Source: Priapulus caudatus (lineage: Eukaryota; Priapulida; Priapulimorpha; Priapulimorphida; Priapulidae). Taken from it: a DNA stretch of 29,731 nt. The notes under the pieces are model-generated. The model was given only the letters and a program-made list of their open reading frames with translations, did no database searches and was not told where the DNA came from. This document shows, in pieces, positions 1-10,810 of this stretch. The stretch covers positions 157,593 through 187,323 of the forward strand of contig NW_014577266.1 in NCBI RefSeq assembly GCF_000485595.1, written 5' to 3'. Position 1 is the first letter of the stretch. Each line of letters begins with the position of its first letter. Position numbers and translations under genes: made by a program.

Positions 1-1589
1 ATTATGCGTTATTGTTTTTAAAAATATCTTTAATTTTGAACTCCTCAAGGACAGACTGCGGACGTCAATCATTGTTGCTGGCGGACTGCCCTCGTTCAAA
101 AGTTAATTTCTACCACTGAATGTGTTAAGCATTATGATAATCGCGGCTGACACATATTGAGTGATTTTAGGCATAAACAAATATGGAAGTTGAACGTTCG
201 ATTTGTTAAATCCCGCATACTTCACTAAACTGTCTAATTTAATAAACGACGAAGAACTGTGAAACTGTGGTTTGATGTAGCAGTTATCTAAATATTAACC
301 AATTAATGATATATCTTCTAAAACCATCGATCGATTAGTAATTTCGATAAAGTTTAATAGAACTCAGTCCCAGCCATGACCTTAACAGGAGTAACGTGGG
401 CAATGCCGCCGTCTTAGAGCTAGAATTCTTGTCCTCATCTAAAATATGTTTAATTGCAAGGTTTGTCTACCGAATTACCAAACGTTTAACTTTTAGCGAG
501 GTTCAAAGCTAGGAGCGACAAGAGTAGGCCAAGCAAAATTTCACGTGTGCGCGAATAGGTTGCGATTACATATGATAACTATATAAGGGGCCGTACGTAG
601 GCCGAAGACATGGTTGGGTATTATAAACTGTGGGCCCAGGGCGATAGATAGGGAAGTCCGGTTAATATGAGGGTAACCCTGATTATGCTAGGCCATAGGA
701 GTAGTTAGTAATGGTAGATAAGCGGGACATACGGTAGAATGTGGGTAATGGATAGGCGAAAGGCGATGCCATATTCTATGTTCTGTAGTATGAAAGAGGT
801 AAATTGATAATATATGGAGGAAGTGTAAATATTGATGTACGCAGTGCGATGAACAGATTTGACAGATCAGATGGTTCATGGTAAATATATGTCATTAGTT
901 CAGGGCGAGTAAGTATGAGTCGCTTGGCGGAAATTTTTAATAGTAGTTTGTGGAGCTTCAGCACAGAGTGTTATATCTATTTTAGTAATTTTGTGCAATT
1001 AATAGGCTAACTTTAGTGATATAAGTGTTGCATTACCAAACATTCGCTATTAGAATCAGTTTTATAGTATTTCCTCCTTAAATGTGATTCCCGGATGAAA
1101 TTGTATCTATTGTGCGCTTCTCTCTCTATATACTCAACCAAGCGCAAATCCAGTGTAAAAACTACACTGGGTCTCGCGGGGGCGATTCTAGCCCCCACGC
1201 GAAATGCGCAAATAAACGAGCCACGCCGGAAATGCCTAAAAACGAGCCCCCAGCTAAAATTTGCATACGATTTCAATGCAATACCAAATTTGTAGAGTGC
1301 TATTTCTATGGCACCGCGTGAGTTTCAAAAAGTAGCCCCGAAAAAATTAATTATTTTTTTTTTCCCGCTGGCGCACGATAGATATATATACATTTATTAC
1401 ATTGAAATATACATTCAAGGAATACCTGTACATCTAATCTATGCTAATATAATATATAGTATATATATATATTATAAGCAATTTTTTTTTGGCAATAGCT
1501 AAATAACTCACATACCTACTTACAATACTGTAATACAAGCTGCTTGCATTTAGACACCCATACATACAATCGACTGGTGTAGATGTGAA

Positions 1590-1800
1590 TATGGGTCGCT
1601 ACGCGGCTAATTAGGACGCATAGAGATGCAGTGTTGTAATAATCTCTCACACCTCTAATACATGCAATATAAATCAAATCGCCTAGAACGACGCTAGACT
1701 CTAGCCTTCTACGGATTTTGATTTATGATTCCAGGATTTGAGGTGTAGAGACAATTATTAGCAAACTGCTTCTTATGTCGCATTATTACTCAAGAACCAA
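1590..1800 (+). repeat. Blurred copy of the 167-bp palindrome (left arm)
   Basis: This is the left-arm counterpart of 8092-8258. The same blocks are present (ataatctct...acacctc, ctagac-tctagcc, gatttgatttatgattc, gaggtgtagagac), but extra bases stop the two halves from pairing cleanly. Confidence 0.7.
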
Positions 1801-3760
1801 TAGCCAGAGTGTAATTCAATATTCTTCCCAGACCTGTACAACTACTTGCAGGAGATCAAAATTAATTAAATTCTTGTAATCACGATTTTATAATTACTTA
1901 TTGATGAATTATTCACATTTTCCTTGAGAAATGGAATATGCGCACGAAGCAATTAAAAATTTCTGCATACTGAAAAATTCCAACTCTGATGTGCAATGTG
2001 ATGAAGAAGGTTATGTATACTATATATATGCATTCTCTTAATCGTCAGCAAATGTTTTCTAATTATTTATTTCATCCATTTTATTTTTAGGGCATTCATT
2101 AACGTTTGCTGTTTAAAAAAACATCTTAGGTTACTGCCATGTTGTGCTTTGCAATTTCGAAAACGCACGTAGCAGCTAAAGAATGCCCACGTTTACTGTG
2201 AGTTCAGTGGTTCACACGAGGTTTAATTCAGGCAGAGAACGCTTATGTTTAATATACTTAATTTACTCGATGTTTATGTTCACGTAGAAGAAATTAATTA
2301 ATAATATTGTCTTGCCATTATACCACAGTTACAACGGCTGCGCCTCGATCAACATGAGTTTTTTCAACAAGAATAACAAATTATTAACATTTAAATGAGC
2401 GTACACTCAAATTAAATCATTTCCCCAGCTGTTCAAGAGAATGCATCCAATTATCGTTCTGGTTAGGCCCTGAGATGAAGTCATTCATGGTTCTATAACA
2501 AATTAGTGGAGTGCATCGATTCCTAGGGAAATTAATGACGCGTTCGTATTAGTATTAGTGTTTTGGAGAAAATGTAATCAAAAACTAAGGCAAATCTTTA
2601 ATTATTTCATTAGTTTTTTATGACAGAAAAAATGGATCCAAGCAGCAACCCATGCAGTCTTCATATCTAGTTATATATGTGCCATAGCGTTTTACAGGGT
2701 GCCTAATCATGCTGCTTAATATGGGCAGCACCGTGGCGAGCGTGATGCGAGCCTAGAAAAATTATATATATCATACTTATCTATCTACATTAAATTGGGC
2801 GTTTGGTCGACACATTTTATTCAGATGATTAGATTATAGCTCTTATATGAGCATTTGTTATAAACAGTGCCTACATAACGCTGCCTACATAAAATGGCCT
2901 GGTTAGCTATAGGCCCTGATTTAGAAAAAACATCGTCCCCTGTGATTGTCGACACACATCCCTAATGGGAACAATTAAATTGGGGCCGTTCGTACGGTGG
3001 GCATGAGACAGCGAGTAATTAAATGTAGGGTCTGTCTCAACAGTCTAAGCGATCGTTCTCATAGAAAGCCTATAGGCTGTGACAGGAATATGACCGTGTC
3101 TATAATGTTCCATGTTTGGAAAAGCGGCATTATTCATAACTATATGGTAATAGCAGATATGCGTTACCCACTCCGTCTTAGCACTGCAGACGTATTGGAA
3201 TACAGTATATTATCCTATTAATAGGTGTCATGCAACCCGAGTGCCATGATTTTCAAAATAAACCTGTTAAAACTTGCTGTTTTGTCCGTAATTATTGACT
3301 TTAAGTAGATGTGAAATAATCATTTTAATGTGATAATAAATACCCCGGTCACGCAGTAGCTGTTCAGATCTATAACCTAGCTGTACGCTACTACTACACG
3401 TACAATTCATTACATTCTGTCGGTCCAAACTAGAAATTATATGCTGTTTGGAAAGAAAAACATTAATGTTTTACCAGCTTTCCAAATTCCGCATGGTTTT
3501 ATGCACCTAAATAGGAATGGTGGCAGAGGTACATGGTAAATGAGTTGCAGGATTGACCAAAACCGATGTTTTCTCAGAACGGGGCTGTGCTGCAATTGAT
3601 ATCAAATTACGCTTAAAAAATGGTGGCACATGCGTCTTCGTCAAAATTCGACGAAAACAGGCCGTTTGCGGTAAGGAAATTGTTTCATTAGCTGTTTCGT
3701 TTGAGACATCATTATTTTGTACTTTGTTACAGCCATCTAATCTCGATCTGTGCAATATTT

Positions 3761-3838
3761 CGTACAGCTTTCTCTCTTCTCTCGTACAGCTTTGTCACTT
3801 TTTCTCGTACAGCTTTCTCTCTTTCTCTCGCACAGCTC
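3761..3838 (+). repeat. 23-bp tandem repeat, left arm
   Basis: Three and a half copies of a unit built on CGTACAGCTTTCTCTCTTT. One copy has a GTCACTTTTT variant. It mirrors 6132-6210. Confidence 0.75.
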
Positions 3839-4663
3839 ACTTACACTGCCTGACAGCAGCAGTGCGCTATTGACAAAGCCATTATACAGTTACTTGCGAG
3901 ACTGATTAAAATGTGGTTCTATTTTATTTGAATTCGCCGATCGATTGCAGATCTGGTTTAATTGCTTTTTTGTTGAGCCAGCAACTCGCTGTGAAGTGTA
4001 ATAGATGAGCACCTTGATTACGCTGCACACTGCTTTCGGTGGTCGCTTTCGGATGCAGTTGGGAATGTTTCGTCTATGCCGGGCATCAGGAATTCAGCCG
4101 CAGAATGAGAAAAATGACTGTTTAAGAAAAGGCATTGGGCGTCGGCGGCCCAGGGAGAAATCTTAGCATCAAGCACGCGTGCTCAGCCGTTTTAATGTCG
4201 TAACTATATACTGCTGCCCTGCTGATGGCCTATTGTTGAAAAGGTGTATCAAACTGCCGTTATCTTCCCATCGCACTGTTATTACGTCGAATCTGTGGTG
4301 CCCGCCTTAGACTATGTCCGTTTTCCCGAACGGTATCGTTGCACTATTAAATATAGCTATCGACTGTCAATAACTGCGTGTATTTGCGCAGTAGCGAAAT
4401 TGGGGACCGAAGAAAACCAGACTCGCTCATGGATTAAAACGTGAAAAAACGTACCATGCATCTATTTAAAGCTCGTCTTAAATTTGACTACGAATTGTTT
4501 TAAGATCTAGCGAAATCTAAACGGTTTTTGTTGTTGAAAATTTGTTCATTTTGCGGTGTTGTGCATGAGGCTGTTGCGCGTGGGAATAGATGGCCTACGT
4601 ATAGTGCATGTAGATAACGTGCGTATAGTACGCATATGAATTTGCGAAGGTCACTGCAGCATT

Positions 4664-4750
4664 CTCTCTCTCTCTATGTCTCTTTCCCCTCTCTTTCCGT
4701 CTCTTTCTCTTTCTCTTTCTCTTTCTCTTTTCTCTCTCTCTCTCTCTTCA
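4664..4750 (+). repeat. CT-rich microsatellite at the inverted-repeat spacer edge
   Basis: Runs of CT, CTTT and CTCTTT units. The mirror GA run is at 5288-5330 in the right arm. The two purine/pyrimidine tracts face each other across the spacer, so this is where the arms begin to diverge. Confidence 0.8.
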
Positions 4751-4769
4751 CTCATCTCGTCTCTGCTGC

Positions 4770-5287
4770 ATCTGAAATTTGAATTTAACATGCTGTAACA
4801 CCATGGCATATTTATGTGTAGCGTACGGTACTTCGTTTCTATATTTAAATTGGCTCATATCTCGCGCTATCACGAGATAGTCCGAGATTCGCAAGAAATG
4901 GAGGCGGAAATTAAAACAAGTAATCAAAATTTGAATCGTGCATGTTTTGGTGAATATAGCTAAGTACGAAGGTTCTAAGCCATGTTAATGTTACTCTAGA
5001 CAGTTGTTGTGAATCAAGCGATTCGATATCAGAATTCTAGCTTTAATGCTTGACATATTTAATAATTCAATTTTCACGTAATATCATTCGATATCAAGGT
5101 TATTTTACTTAAACTTTGACGTCAAAATGAAAAATGGTAGCCCTCACCTTTTTAGCTCACCTTGACATTGTCAAGATGAGCTATTGCCATGGGTCGTCGT
5201 CCCTCCGTCCGTCCGTCTGTCCTTCCGTCAACATTTGGCTACGGTCAACGATAACTCGGGAACCGTTTCACCCACATGTTTGAAATT
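4770..5287 (+). repeat. Dispersed repeat copy A (upstream module plus truncated AGCTCACC module)
   Basis: The sequence from about 4788 (acatgctgtaacacc) onward recurs near 16887 and 18590, and the part after 5154 also recurs at 27386. Order: an AT-rich upstream module of about 365 bp, the AGCTCACC stem-loop at 5154-5182, then a CGTCC-rich tract and the conserved stretch ending tttgaaattg. The copy stops at 5287, where the other copies continue with ggtat and this one switches to the right arm. At 4991-5010 it carries the uninterrupted target of the insertion seen at 17098-17921. No coding capacity is seen. The module resembles non-autonomous repeats common in marine invertebrates; its class is not settled. 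Confidence 0.85.
5154..5182 (+). repeat. AGCTCACC stem-loop, copy A
   Basis: AGCTCACCTTGAC and GTCAAGATGAGCT pair around a 3-base loop with one mismatched step. The same hairpin occurs at 18074-18103, 18968-18996 and 27386-27414. In copy D the homology begins essentially at this hairpin, so it probably marks the 5' end of the element. Confidence 0.85.
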
Positions 5288-6131
5288 GAAGAGAGGGGAA
5301 AGAGACATAGAGAGAGAGAGAATGCTGCAGTGACCTTCGCAAATTCATATGCGTACTATACGCACGTTATCTACATGCACTATACGTAGGCCATCTATTC
5401 CCACGCGCAACAGCCTCACAACACCGCAAAATGAACAAATTTTCAACAACAAAAACCGTTTAGATTTCGCTAGATCTTAAAACAATTCGTAGTCAAATTT
5501 AAGACGAGCTTTAAATAGATGGTACGTTTTTTCACGTTTTAATCCATGAGCGAGTCTGGTTTTCTTCGGTCCCCAATTTTCGCTACTGCGCAAATACACG
5601 CAGTTATTGACAGTCGATAGCTATATTAATAGTGCAACGATACCGTTCGGAAAACGGATAGTCTAAGGCGGGCCACCACAGATTCGACGTAATAACAGTG
5701 CGATGGGAAGATAACGGAGTTTGATATACCTTTTCAACAATAGGCCATCAGCAGGGCAGCAGTATATAGTTACGACATTAAAACGGCTGAGCACGCGTGC
5801 TTGATCTAAGATTTCTCCCTGGGCCGCCGACGCCCAATGCCTTTTCTAAACAGTCATTTTTCTCATTCTGCGGCTGAATTCCTGATGCCCGGCATAGACT
5901 GAACATTCCCAACTGCATCCGAAAGCGACCACCGAAAGCAGTGTGCGCGTAATCAAGGTGCTCATCTATTACACTTCACAGCCGAGTTGCTGGCTCAACA
6001 AAAAGCAATAAACCAGATCTGCAATCGATCGGCGAATTCAAATAAAATAGAACCACATTTTAATCAGTCTCGCAAGTAACTGTATAATGGCTTTGTCAAT
6101 AGCGCACTGCTGCTGTCAGGCAGTGTAGTGA

Positions 6132-6210
6132 GCTGTGCGAGAGAAAGAGAGAAAGCTGTACGAGAAAAAGTGACAAAGCTGTACGAGAGAAAGAGAGAAA
6201 GCTGTACGAA
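6132..6210 (-). repeat. 23-bp tandem repeat, right arm
   Basis: Units begin at 6132, 6155 and 6178, each starting GCTGTRCGAGA, with a partial fourth at 6201. The second unit has the AAAAGTGAC variant, as in the left arm. Confidence 0.8.
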
Positions 6211-8091
6211 ATATTGCACAGATCGAGATTAGATGGCTGTAACCAAGTACAAAATAATGATGTCTCAACGAAACAGCTAATGAAACAATTTTCCTTACCG
6301 AACGCCTTTTTCGTCGAATTTTGACGAAGACGCATGTGCCACCATTTTTTTAAGCGTAATTTGATATCAATTGCAGCACAGACCCCGTTCTGAGAAAACA
6401 TCGGTTTTGGTCAATCCTGCCAAACTCATTTACCATGTACGCTCTGCCACCATTCCTATTTAGGTGCATAAAACCATGCGGAATTTGGAAACTGGTAAAA
6501 CATTAATGTTTTCTTTCCAAACAGCATATAATTTCTAGTTGGACCGACAGAATGTAATGAATTGTACGTGTAGTAGTACGTACCAGGTTATAGATCTGAA
6601 CAGCTACTGCGTGACGGGGTATTTATTATCACATTAAATGATTATTTCACATCTACTTAAAGTCAATAATTACGGACAAAACACAAGTTTTAACAGGTTT
6701 ATTTTGAAAATTCATGGACTCTGCATGACACCATTATGTAAAGGATATATACTGTATTCCAATACGTCTGCAGTCTAAGACGGAGTGGGTAACGCATATC
6801 TGCTATTACCTATAGTTATGAATAATGCCGCTTTTCCAACATGGAACATTATAGACACGGTCATATTCCTGTCACAGCCTATAGGCTTTCTATGAGAACG
6901 ATCGCTTAGATGTTGAGACAGACCCTACATTAATTACTCGCTGTCTCATGCCCACCGTACGAACGGCCCCAATTTAATTGTTCCCATTAGGGATGTGTGT
7001 CGACAATCACAGGGGACGATGTTTTTCTAAATCAGGGCCTAGCTAATCCAGGCCATTTTATGTAGGCACGTTATGTAGGCACTGTTTTATAACAAAATGC
7101 TCATATAAGAGCTATAATCTATCATCTGAATAAAATGTGTCGACCAAACGCCCAATTTAATGTGATAGATAAGTATATATATATAATTTTTCTAGGCTCG
7201 CCACGCTCGCCACGGGTGCCCATATTAAGCAGCATGATTAGCCCCTGTAAACCTATGCACATATATACTAGATATGAACTGCATGGTTGCTGCTTGGATC
7301 CATTTTCTGTCATAAAAACTAGGAATAATTAAAAGATTTGCCTCAGTTTTTGATACATTTTCTCCAAACACTAATACTAATAGCCACGGTCATTAATTTC
7401 CCTAGGAATGATCACTCTAATACCATAATGACTTCATCTCCAGGGGCTACCTAGAAACGAAATGATTGCATTCTCTTGTACAGCTTGGGAAATGATTTAA
7501 TTTTGAGGTAGACGCTCATTTAAATTTATAATTTGTTATTCTGTTGAAAAAACTCATGTTGATCGAGCCAGCCGTTTGTAACTGTGGTATATGGCAAGGA
7601 CATATTATTATTAATTTCTTCTACGTGAACATAAACATCGGAGTAATTAAGTATATTAACATAACGTTTCTGCTGAATTAAACCTCTGTGACCCTCGAAC
7701 TCAGATAAACGTGGGCATTCTTTAGCTGCACGTGGGTTCGAAATTGCAAAGCACAACATGGCAGTAACCTAAATGCTTTTTTAAACAGACAACTTAATGA
7801 ATGCCCTAAAAATAAAATGGATGATAAAATATTAGAAAACATTTGCTACGGATCTAAGGAGAATGCATATATATATATAACAAACCTTCTTCATCCATCA
7901 ATCAGAGTTGAATTTTTCAGTATGCAGAAATTTTAATTGCTTCTGCGCATATTCATTTCTCAAAGGAAAATGCTGAATAATTCATCAAAGTAATTAATAA
8001 AAATTGATTACAAAATTTAATTATTTTGATTTCCTGCAAGTAGTGTACAGGTCTGGAAGATATTGAATTACACTCTGCTATTGGTTCTGAG

Positions 8092-8258
8092 TAATTAAGG
8101 ACCATAGAGAGCAGTTTGTAATAATCTCTACACCTCAAATCCTGAATCATAAATCAAATCCCTAGAAGGCTAGAGTCTAGCCTTCTAGGGATTTGATTTA
8201 TGATTCATGATTAGAGGTGTAGAGATTATTACAAACTGCTCTCTATGGTCCTTAATTA
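8092..8258. repeat. Near-perfect 167-bp palindrome (fold-back/MITE-like)
   Basis: Two arms of 83 nt (8092-8174 and 8176-8258) pair around a single base at 8175, with two mismatches seen by eye. The outer ends read TAATTAAGG and CCTTAATTA; the centre is CTAGAAGGCTAGA / TCTAGCCTTCTAG. Such a structure is typical of a fold-back MITE or cruciform-forming hairpin. No clear target duplication lies outside the ends, because they are themselves AT palindromes. It sits inside the larger inverted repeat. Confidence 0.88.
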
Positions 8259-8573
8259 GCCGCTAGACCCATATTCACATCTACACCAGTCATGTATGTA
8301 TGGGTTCTAAATGCAAGGCAGCTTGTATTTACAGTATTATAAGTAGTTGTGAGTTTATTTAGCTATGCCAAAAAAAATTGTTAATATATATATATACATA
8401 GATTAGATGTACAGGTATTCCTTGATATGTATATTCATGTAATAAATGTATATATATCTATCGTGGCCAGGGAAAAAAAAAATAATTATTTTTCGGGGGC
8501 TACTTTTTAAACTCACGTGCATGAAAATAGCACTCTAAAATTTGGTTTGCATTGAAATCTATGCAAATTTACG

Positions 8574-8627
8574 GGGGCTCTTTTTAGCATTTCCGGGGCT
8601 CTTTTTGGCATTTCGGGGGCTAAATCG
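8574..8627 (-). repeat. 21-bp tandem repeat with GC-rich units
   Basis: Two units of 21 bp (8574-8594 and 8595-8615), each GGGGCTCTTTTTRGCATTTC plus one base, and a partial third (8616-8627). The blurred left-arm version is at about 1170-1262. Downstream, ccagtgtattttttacactg (8638-8657) forms a small hairpin. Confidence 0.75.
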
Positions 8628-8880
8628 CCCCGAGACCCAGTGTATTTTTTACACTGATTGTGGCTGTATATATATAGAGAGAGAGCCACAATAGATACAA
8701 TTTCAGGAATGCACATTTAAGGAAGGAATACCTATAAAACTGATTCTAATACGAATGTTTGGTAATGAACACTTATATCACTAAATTAGCTATTAATTGC
8801 CAAAATTACTAAATATAATAAACACTCTTCTGAAGCTCCACAAACTATATTAAAAATTTCCCCAACCGACTCATACTTAC

Positions 8881-9230
8881 TCCCCTACTAATTGACATAT
8901 ATTACCATGATACCATCTGATCTCAATCTGATCCACTCGTACATCAATATTACCAACCTTCCTCCATATATTATCAATTTACCTTTTCATACTACAAACC
9001 AAAGAATATGCATCCCTTTCCCTTCCATTACCCACATTCCTACCTATTCCCCTTATCTACATTACTAACCTCCTTGCCTCATATCAGGGTTACCCCTCAT
9101 ATTACCGACTTCCCTATCTATCGCCCTGCCCACAGTTTATAATACCAACCATGTCTCTGCCTACTACGCCCCTTATATATTATTCATATTATACCAACCT
9201 ATTCGCCACACAAATTTTGCTTGCCTACTC
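8881..9230. other. G-depleted, pyrimidine/A-rich tract
   Basis: The + strand contains very little G here; I count two G in 8941-9060. Loose ATTACCAACCTYCC-like motifs recur at irregular spacing, so it may be a decayed minisatellite. The left arm shows the complementary C-poor strand at about 590-900. No coding potential is seen. Confidence 0.6.
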
Positions 9231-9591
9231 TTGTCCTCCTAGCTTTTAACCTCCTAAGTAAACGTTTGTAATGGTGACCAACCTTCAATTAAACATATTT
9301 TAATGAGGACAAATTCTAGCTAAGACGCGCATTGCCCACGTTCACCTGTTAAGTATGGTGGACTGATTCTATTAAATTATCAAAATTTACCATCATCATG
9401 GTTTAAAATAATCATTAATTGGTTAATATTTAATAATGTACATCAACACAGTTTCACATTCTTGTGTTTATTAAATTAGACAGTTTAGTGAAGTATTGCT
9501 TTTGAACAAATCTGGAACGTTCAACTTCCATATTTGTTTATTGGCCTAAATCACTCATATGTGTCACCGCATTATATAATGCTTACACATT

Positions 9592-9953
9592 CAGGGGTAG
9601 AAATTAACTTTTGAACAAGGGAGTCCAAAGACCTACCCTCAAAAAGAGGGAGTCCGCAGCAAAATGATTGAGTCCGCAGTCTGAGGTTCAAAATTAAAGA
9701 TATTTTAAAACAATAACGCATACATGTGCTAATTTTTAAGATTCACGCAGTTGCACGTCTGCCAAATTTTCTTTGGACATTAGCTGAAAAAAATACAGTA
9801 ATTCCGCGAGGCCGTGCTTCGGAACAAACTATAGTTAGTATGGCAACATTTTCAGGGAGTCACACGGACTCCTGCATATATATGTCAAATCAGGGAGTCT
9901 GACAGTAAATCAGGGAGTATTTGACTCCGGACTCCCGTTAATTTCGCACCCTG
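9592..9953. mobile_element. CAGGG-ended non-autonomous DNA transposon (hAT-like MITE)
   Basis: The left end reads CAGGGGTAGAAATTAAC and the right end, read inward on the other strand, CAGGGTGCGAAATTAAC: inverted termini of about 17 bp with few differences. The 6 bp CACATT lies directly outside both ends (9586-9591 and 9954-9959), as expected of a target duplication; hAT elements usually make 8 bp, and one more base pair could match imperfectly. The interior repeats cagggagt three times and holds many GAGTCC/GGACTC boxes. It has no transposase. The giant inverted repeat ends or is cut inside this element: the left arm starts at the equivalent of about 9722. Confidence 0.75.
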
Positions 9954-10093
9954 CACATTATACAAATTAACATTGTCCTGCAAGTAAACCACACGCTCAA
10001 CAAATAGCACCAACGTGTAATTAACTGATAGTGACTGACTCTATTTACCCTAGTAAAGGAAGCCATAAGAAATTTAGTGCAATCAGTAAACAC

Positions 10094-10144
10094 TTAACCA
10101 GGGAGACAGGAATCATTTGCAGGGTCTTCAACTGCAACAGAGAC
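10094..10144 (-). CDS. Candidate terminal exon (16 codons and stop)
   Basis: The acceptor ggttctgattcccag precedes 10144. The frame (phase 0, continuing from 10206-10352) gives VSVAVEDPANDSCLPG and then TAA at 10094-10096. The acceptor has a fair pyrimidine content. It is supported only by splice-site pattern and phase agreement; no family is recognised. Confidence 0.15.
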   Translation of the reverse strand, partial: VSVAVEDPANDSCLPG

Positions 10145-10205
10145 CTGGGAATCAGAACCGAGCATTCTGCAGCTAAGAAATGGATATATAGTATGCTAGC
10201 ATTAC

Positions 10206-10352
10206 CTTTCTATATACAATATAGTTGGGATTCTCTTCCACTTGTCCATTTCCAGCCGTGTCTTGCCTCCGTCTGTGTGCCATCGTTTTCCAATAGAGGC
10301 GCCAATGGTCTCCGTAAGTGTCTAAACCCAAGAAGGCAGCATGGTAGCCATG
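10206..10352 (-). CDS. Candidate internal exon (49 codons), unrecognised
   Basis: On the minus strand an AG (…aatatag) precedes 10352 and a GT (aag/gtaatg) follows 10206. The 147 nt between are open in one frame with both edges in phase 0. The predicted peptide has a basic cluster (HRRRQ) and ends in an acidic, tyrosine-rich stretch, EENPNYIVYRK, reminiscent of a receptor cytoplasmic tail; that likeness is only an impression. The tract before the acceptor is purine-rich, which argues against it. It could join to 10094-10144 across a 61-bp intron. Confidence 0.18.
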
Positions 10353-10724
10353 CTATATTCTTTGCCAGCAACTCAACATGGTATCCTTTAGTGATCTCAC
10401 ATACAGTCCTCATGAAATGTAGGTGTGGAATTTATTTCCCAATTGATTCCTTACTCTGAAATCATTGTAAAATAACAAGTACTGGAGCTACACTGATATA
10501 AAACAGTTAAGCTTTTAAAATATATTTTTGTTTGCTTTGCTTGCTTTTGTTTACAATTTCTGCTACGAATTGGACCTACAGAGCCATTTCCCATTAGTCT
10601 TACAGTTTATATTGAAAGGCATGCTACATACACTTGCACAAAAAGATACGCATACTGCACACGTGCTCATGCAACTGCTCATATACATGTACGTCGACAC
10701 ATTACTTGCATATATACACGAATA

Positions 10725-10802
10725 TACACACACCACACATGCAGGCAGGAACGCACGCACTCACTCACGCTCGCACGCACGCACGCACGCACGCACACAC
10801 GT
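10725..10802 (+). repeat. CA / ACGC microsatellite
   Basis: CACACA runs followed by uninterrupted ACGC units around 10770-10795. The flanks (10510-10725) are AT-rich with scattered CATACA motifs and no gene. Confidence 0.85.
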
Positions 10803-10810
10803 GAGCGAGT

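Larger units (their letters stand above)
1..4698 (+). repeat. Left arm of giant inverted repeat
   Basis: This whole stretch is the reverse complement of 5288-9722. Anchors seen by eye: the start pairs with about 9722; the segment near 1021-1060 pairs with about 8736-8777; 3553-3900 pairs with about 6060-6415; the CT tract at 4660-4698 pairs with 5288-5330. No coding region is recognisable; open frames such as 2997-3221 and 3553-3873 are broken by indels in the other arm. The left arm is longer than its partner (roughly 8-9 percent in the outer 1.7 kb, about 4 percent further in), mostly through extra single bases. It begins at the window edge, inside the element that is complete at 9592-9953, so its outer limit is not visible here. 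It may be a real inverted duplication or a fold-back artefact. Confidence 0.93.
5288..9722 (-). repeat. Right arm of giant inverted repeat
   Basis: This is the reverse complement of 1-4698. It looks like the cleaner copy: internal structures that are regular here (the 167-bp palindrome at 8092-8258, the 23-bp tandem repeat at 6132-6200, the 21-bp repeat at 8574-8627) are blurred by extra bases in the left arm. It runs without a break into single-copy-looking sequence after 9722. No gene is recognisable. Apart from the sub-features listed separately, it holds AT-rich sequence and short TA runs. Confidence 0.93.
10031..10459 (+). other. Longest uninterrupted frame in the window, unrecognised
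   Basis: There are 142 codons from ATG to stop on the + strand. I recognise no domain, signal peptide or membrane span. In AT-rich DNA of this length one such frame is roughly what chance allows, and the opposite strand carries two splice-flanked open segments in the same place (10094-10352), so at most one reading is real. The stretch 9954-10500 otherwise holds nothing recognisable. Confidence 0.12.

Noticed and set aside
2997-3221. 74-codon frame with several cysteines in the left arm
   Set aside because: The matching right-arm sequence (about 6745-6965) has indels that break the frame, and there is no recognisable domain.
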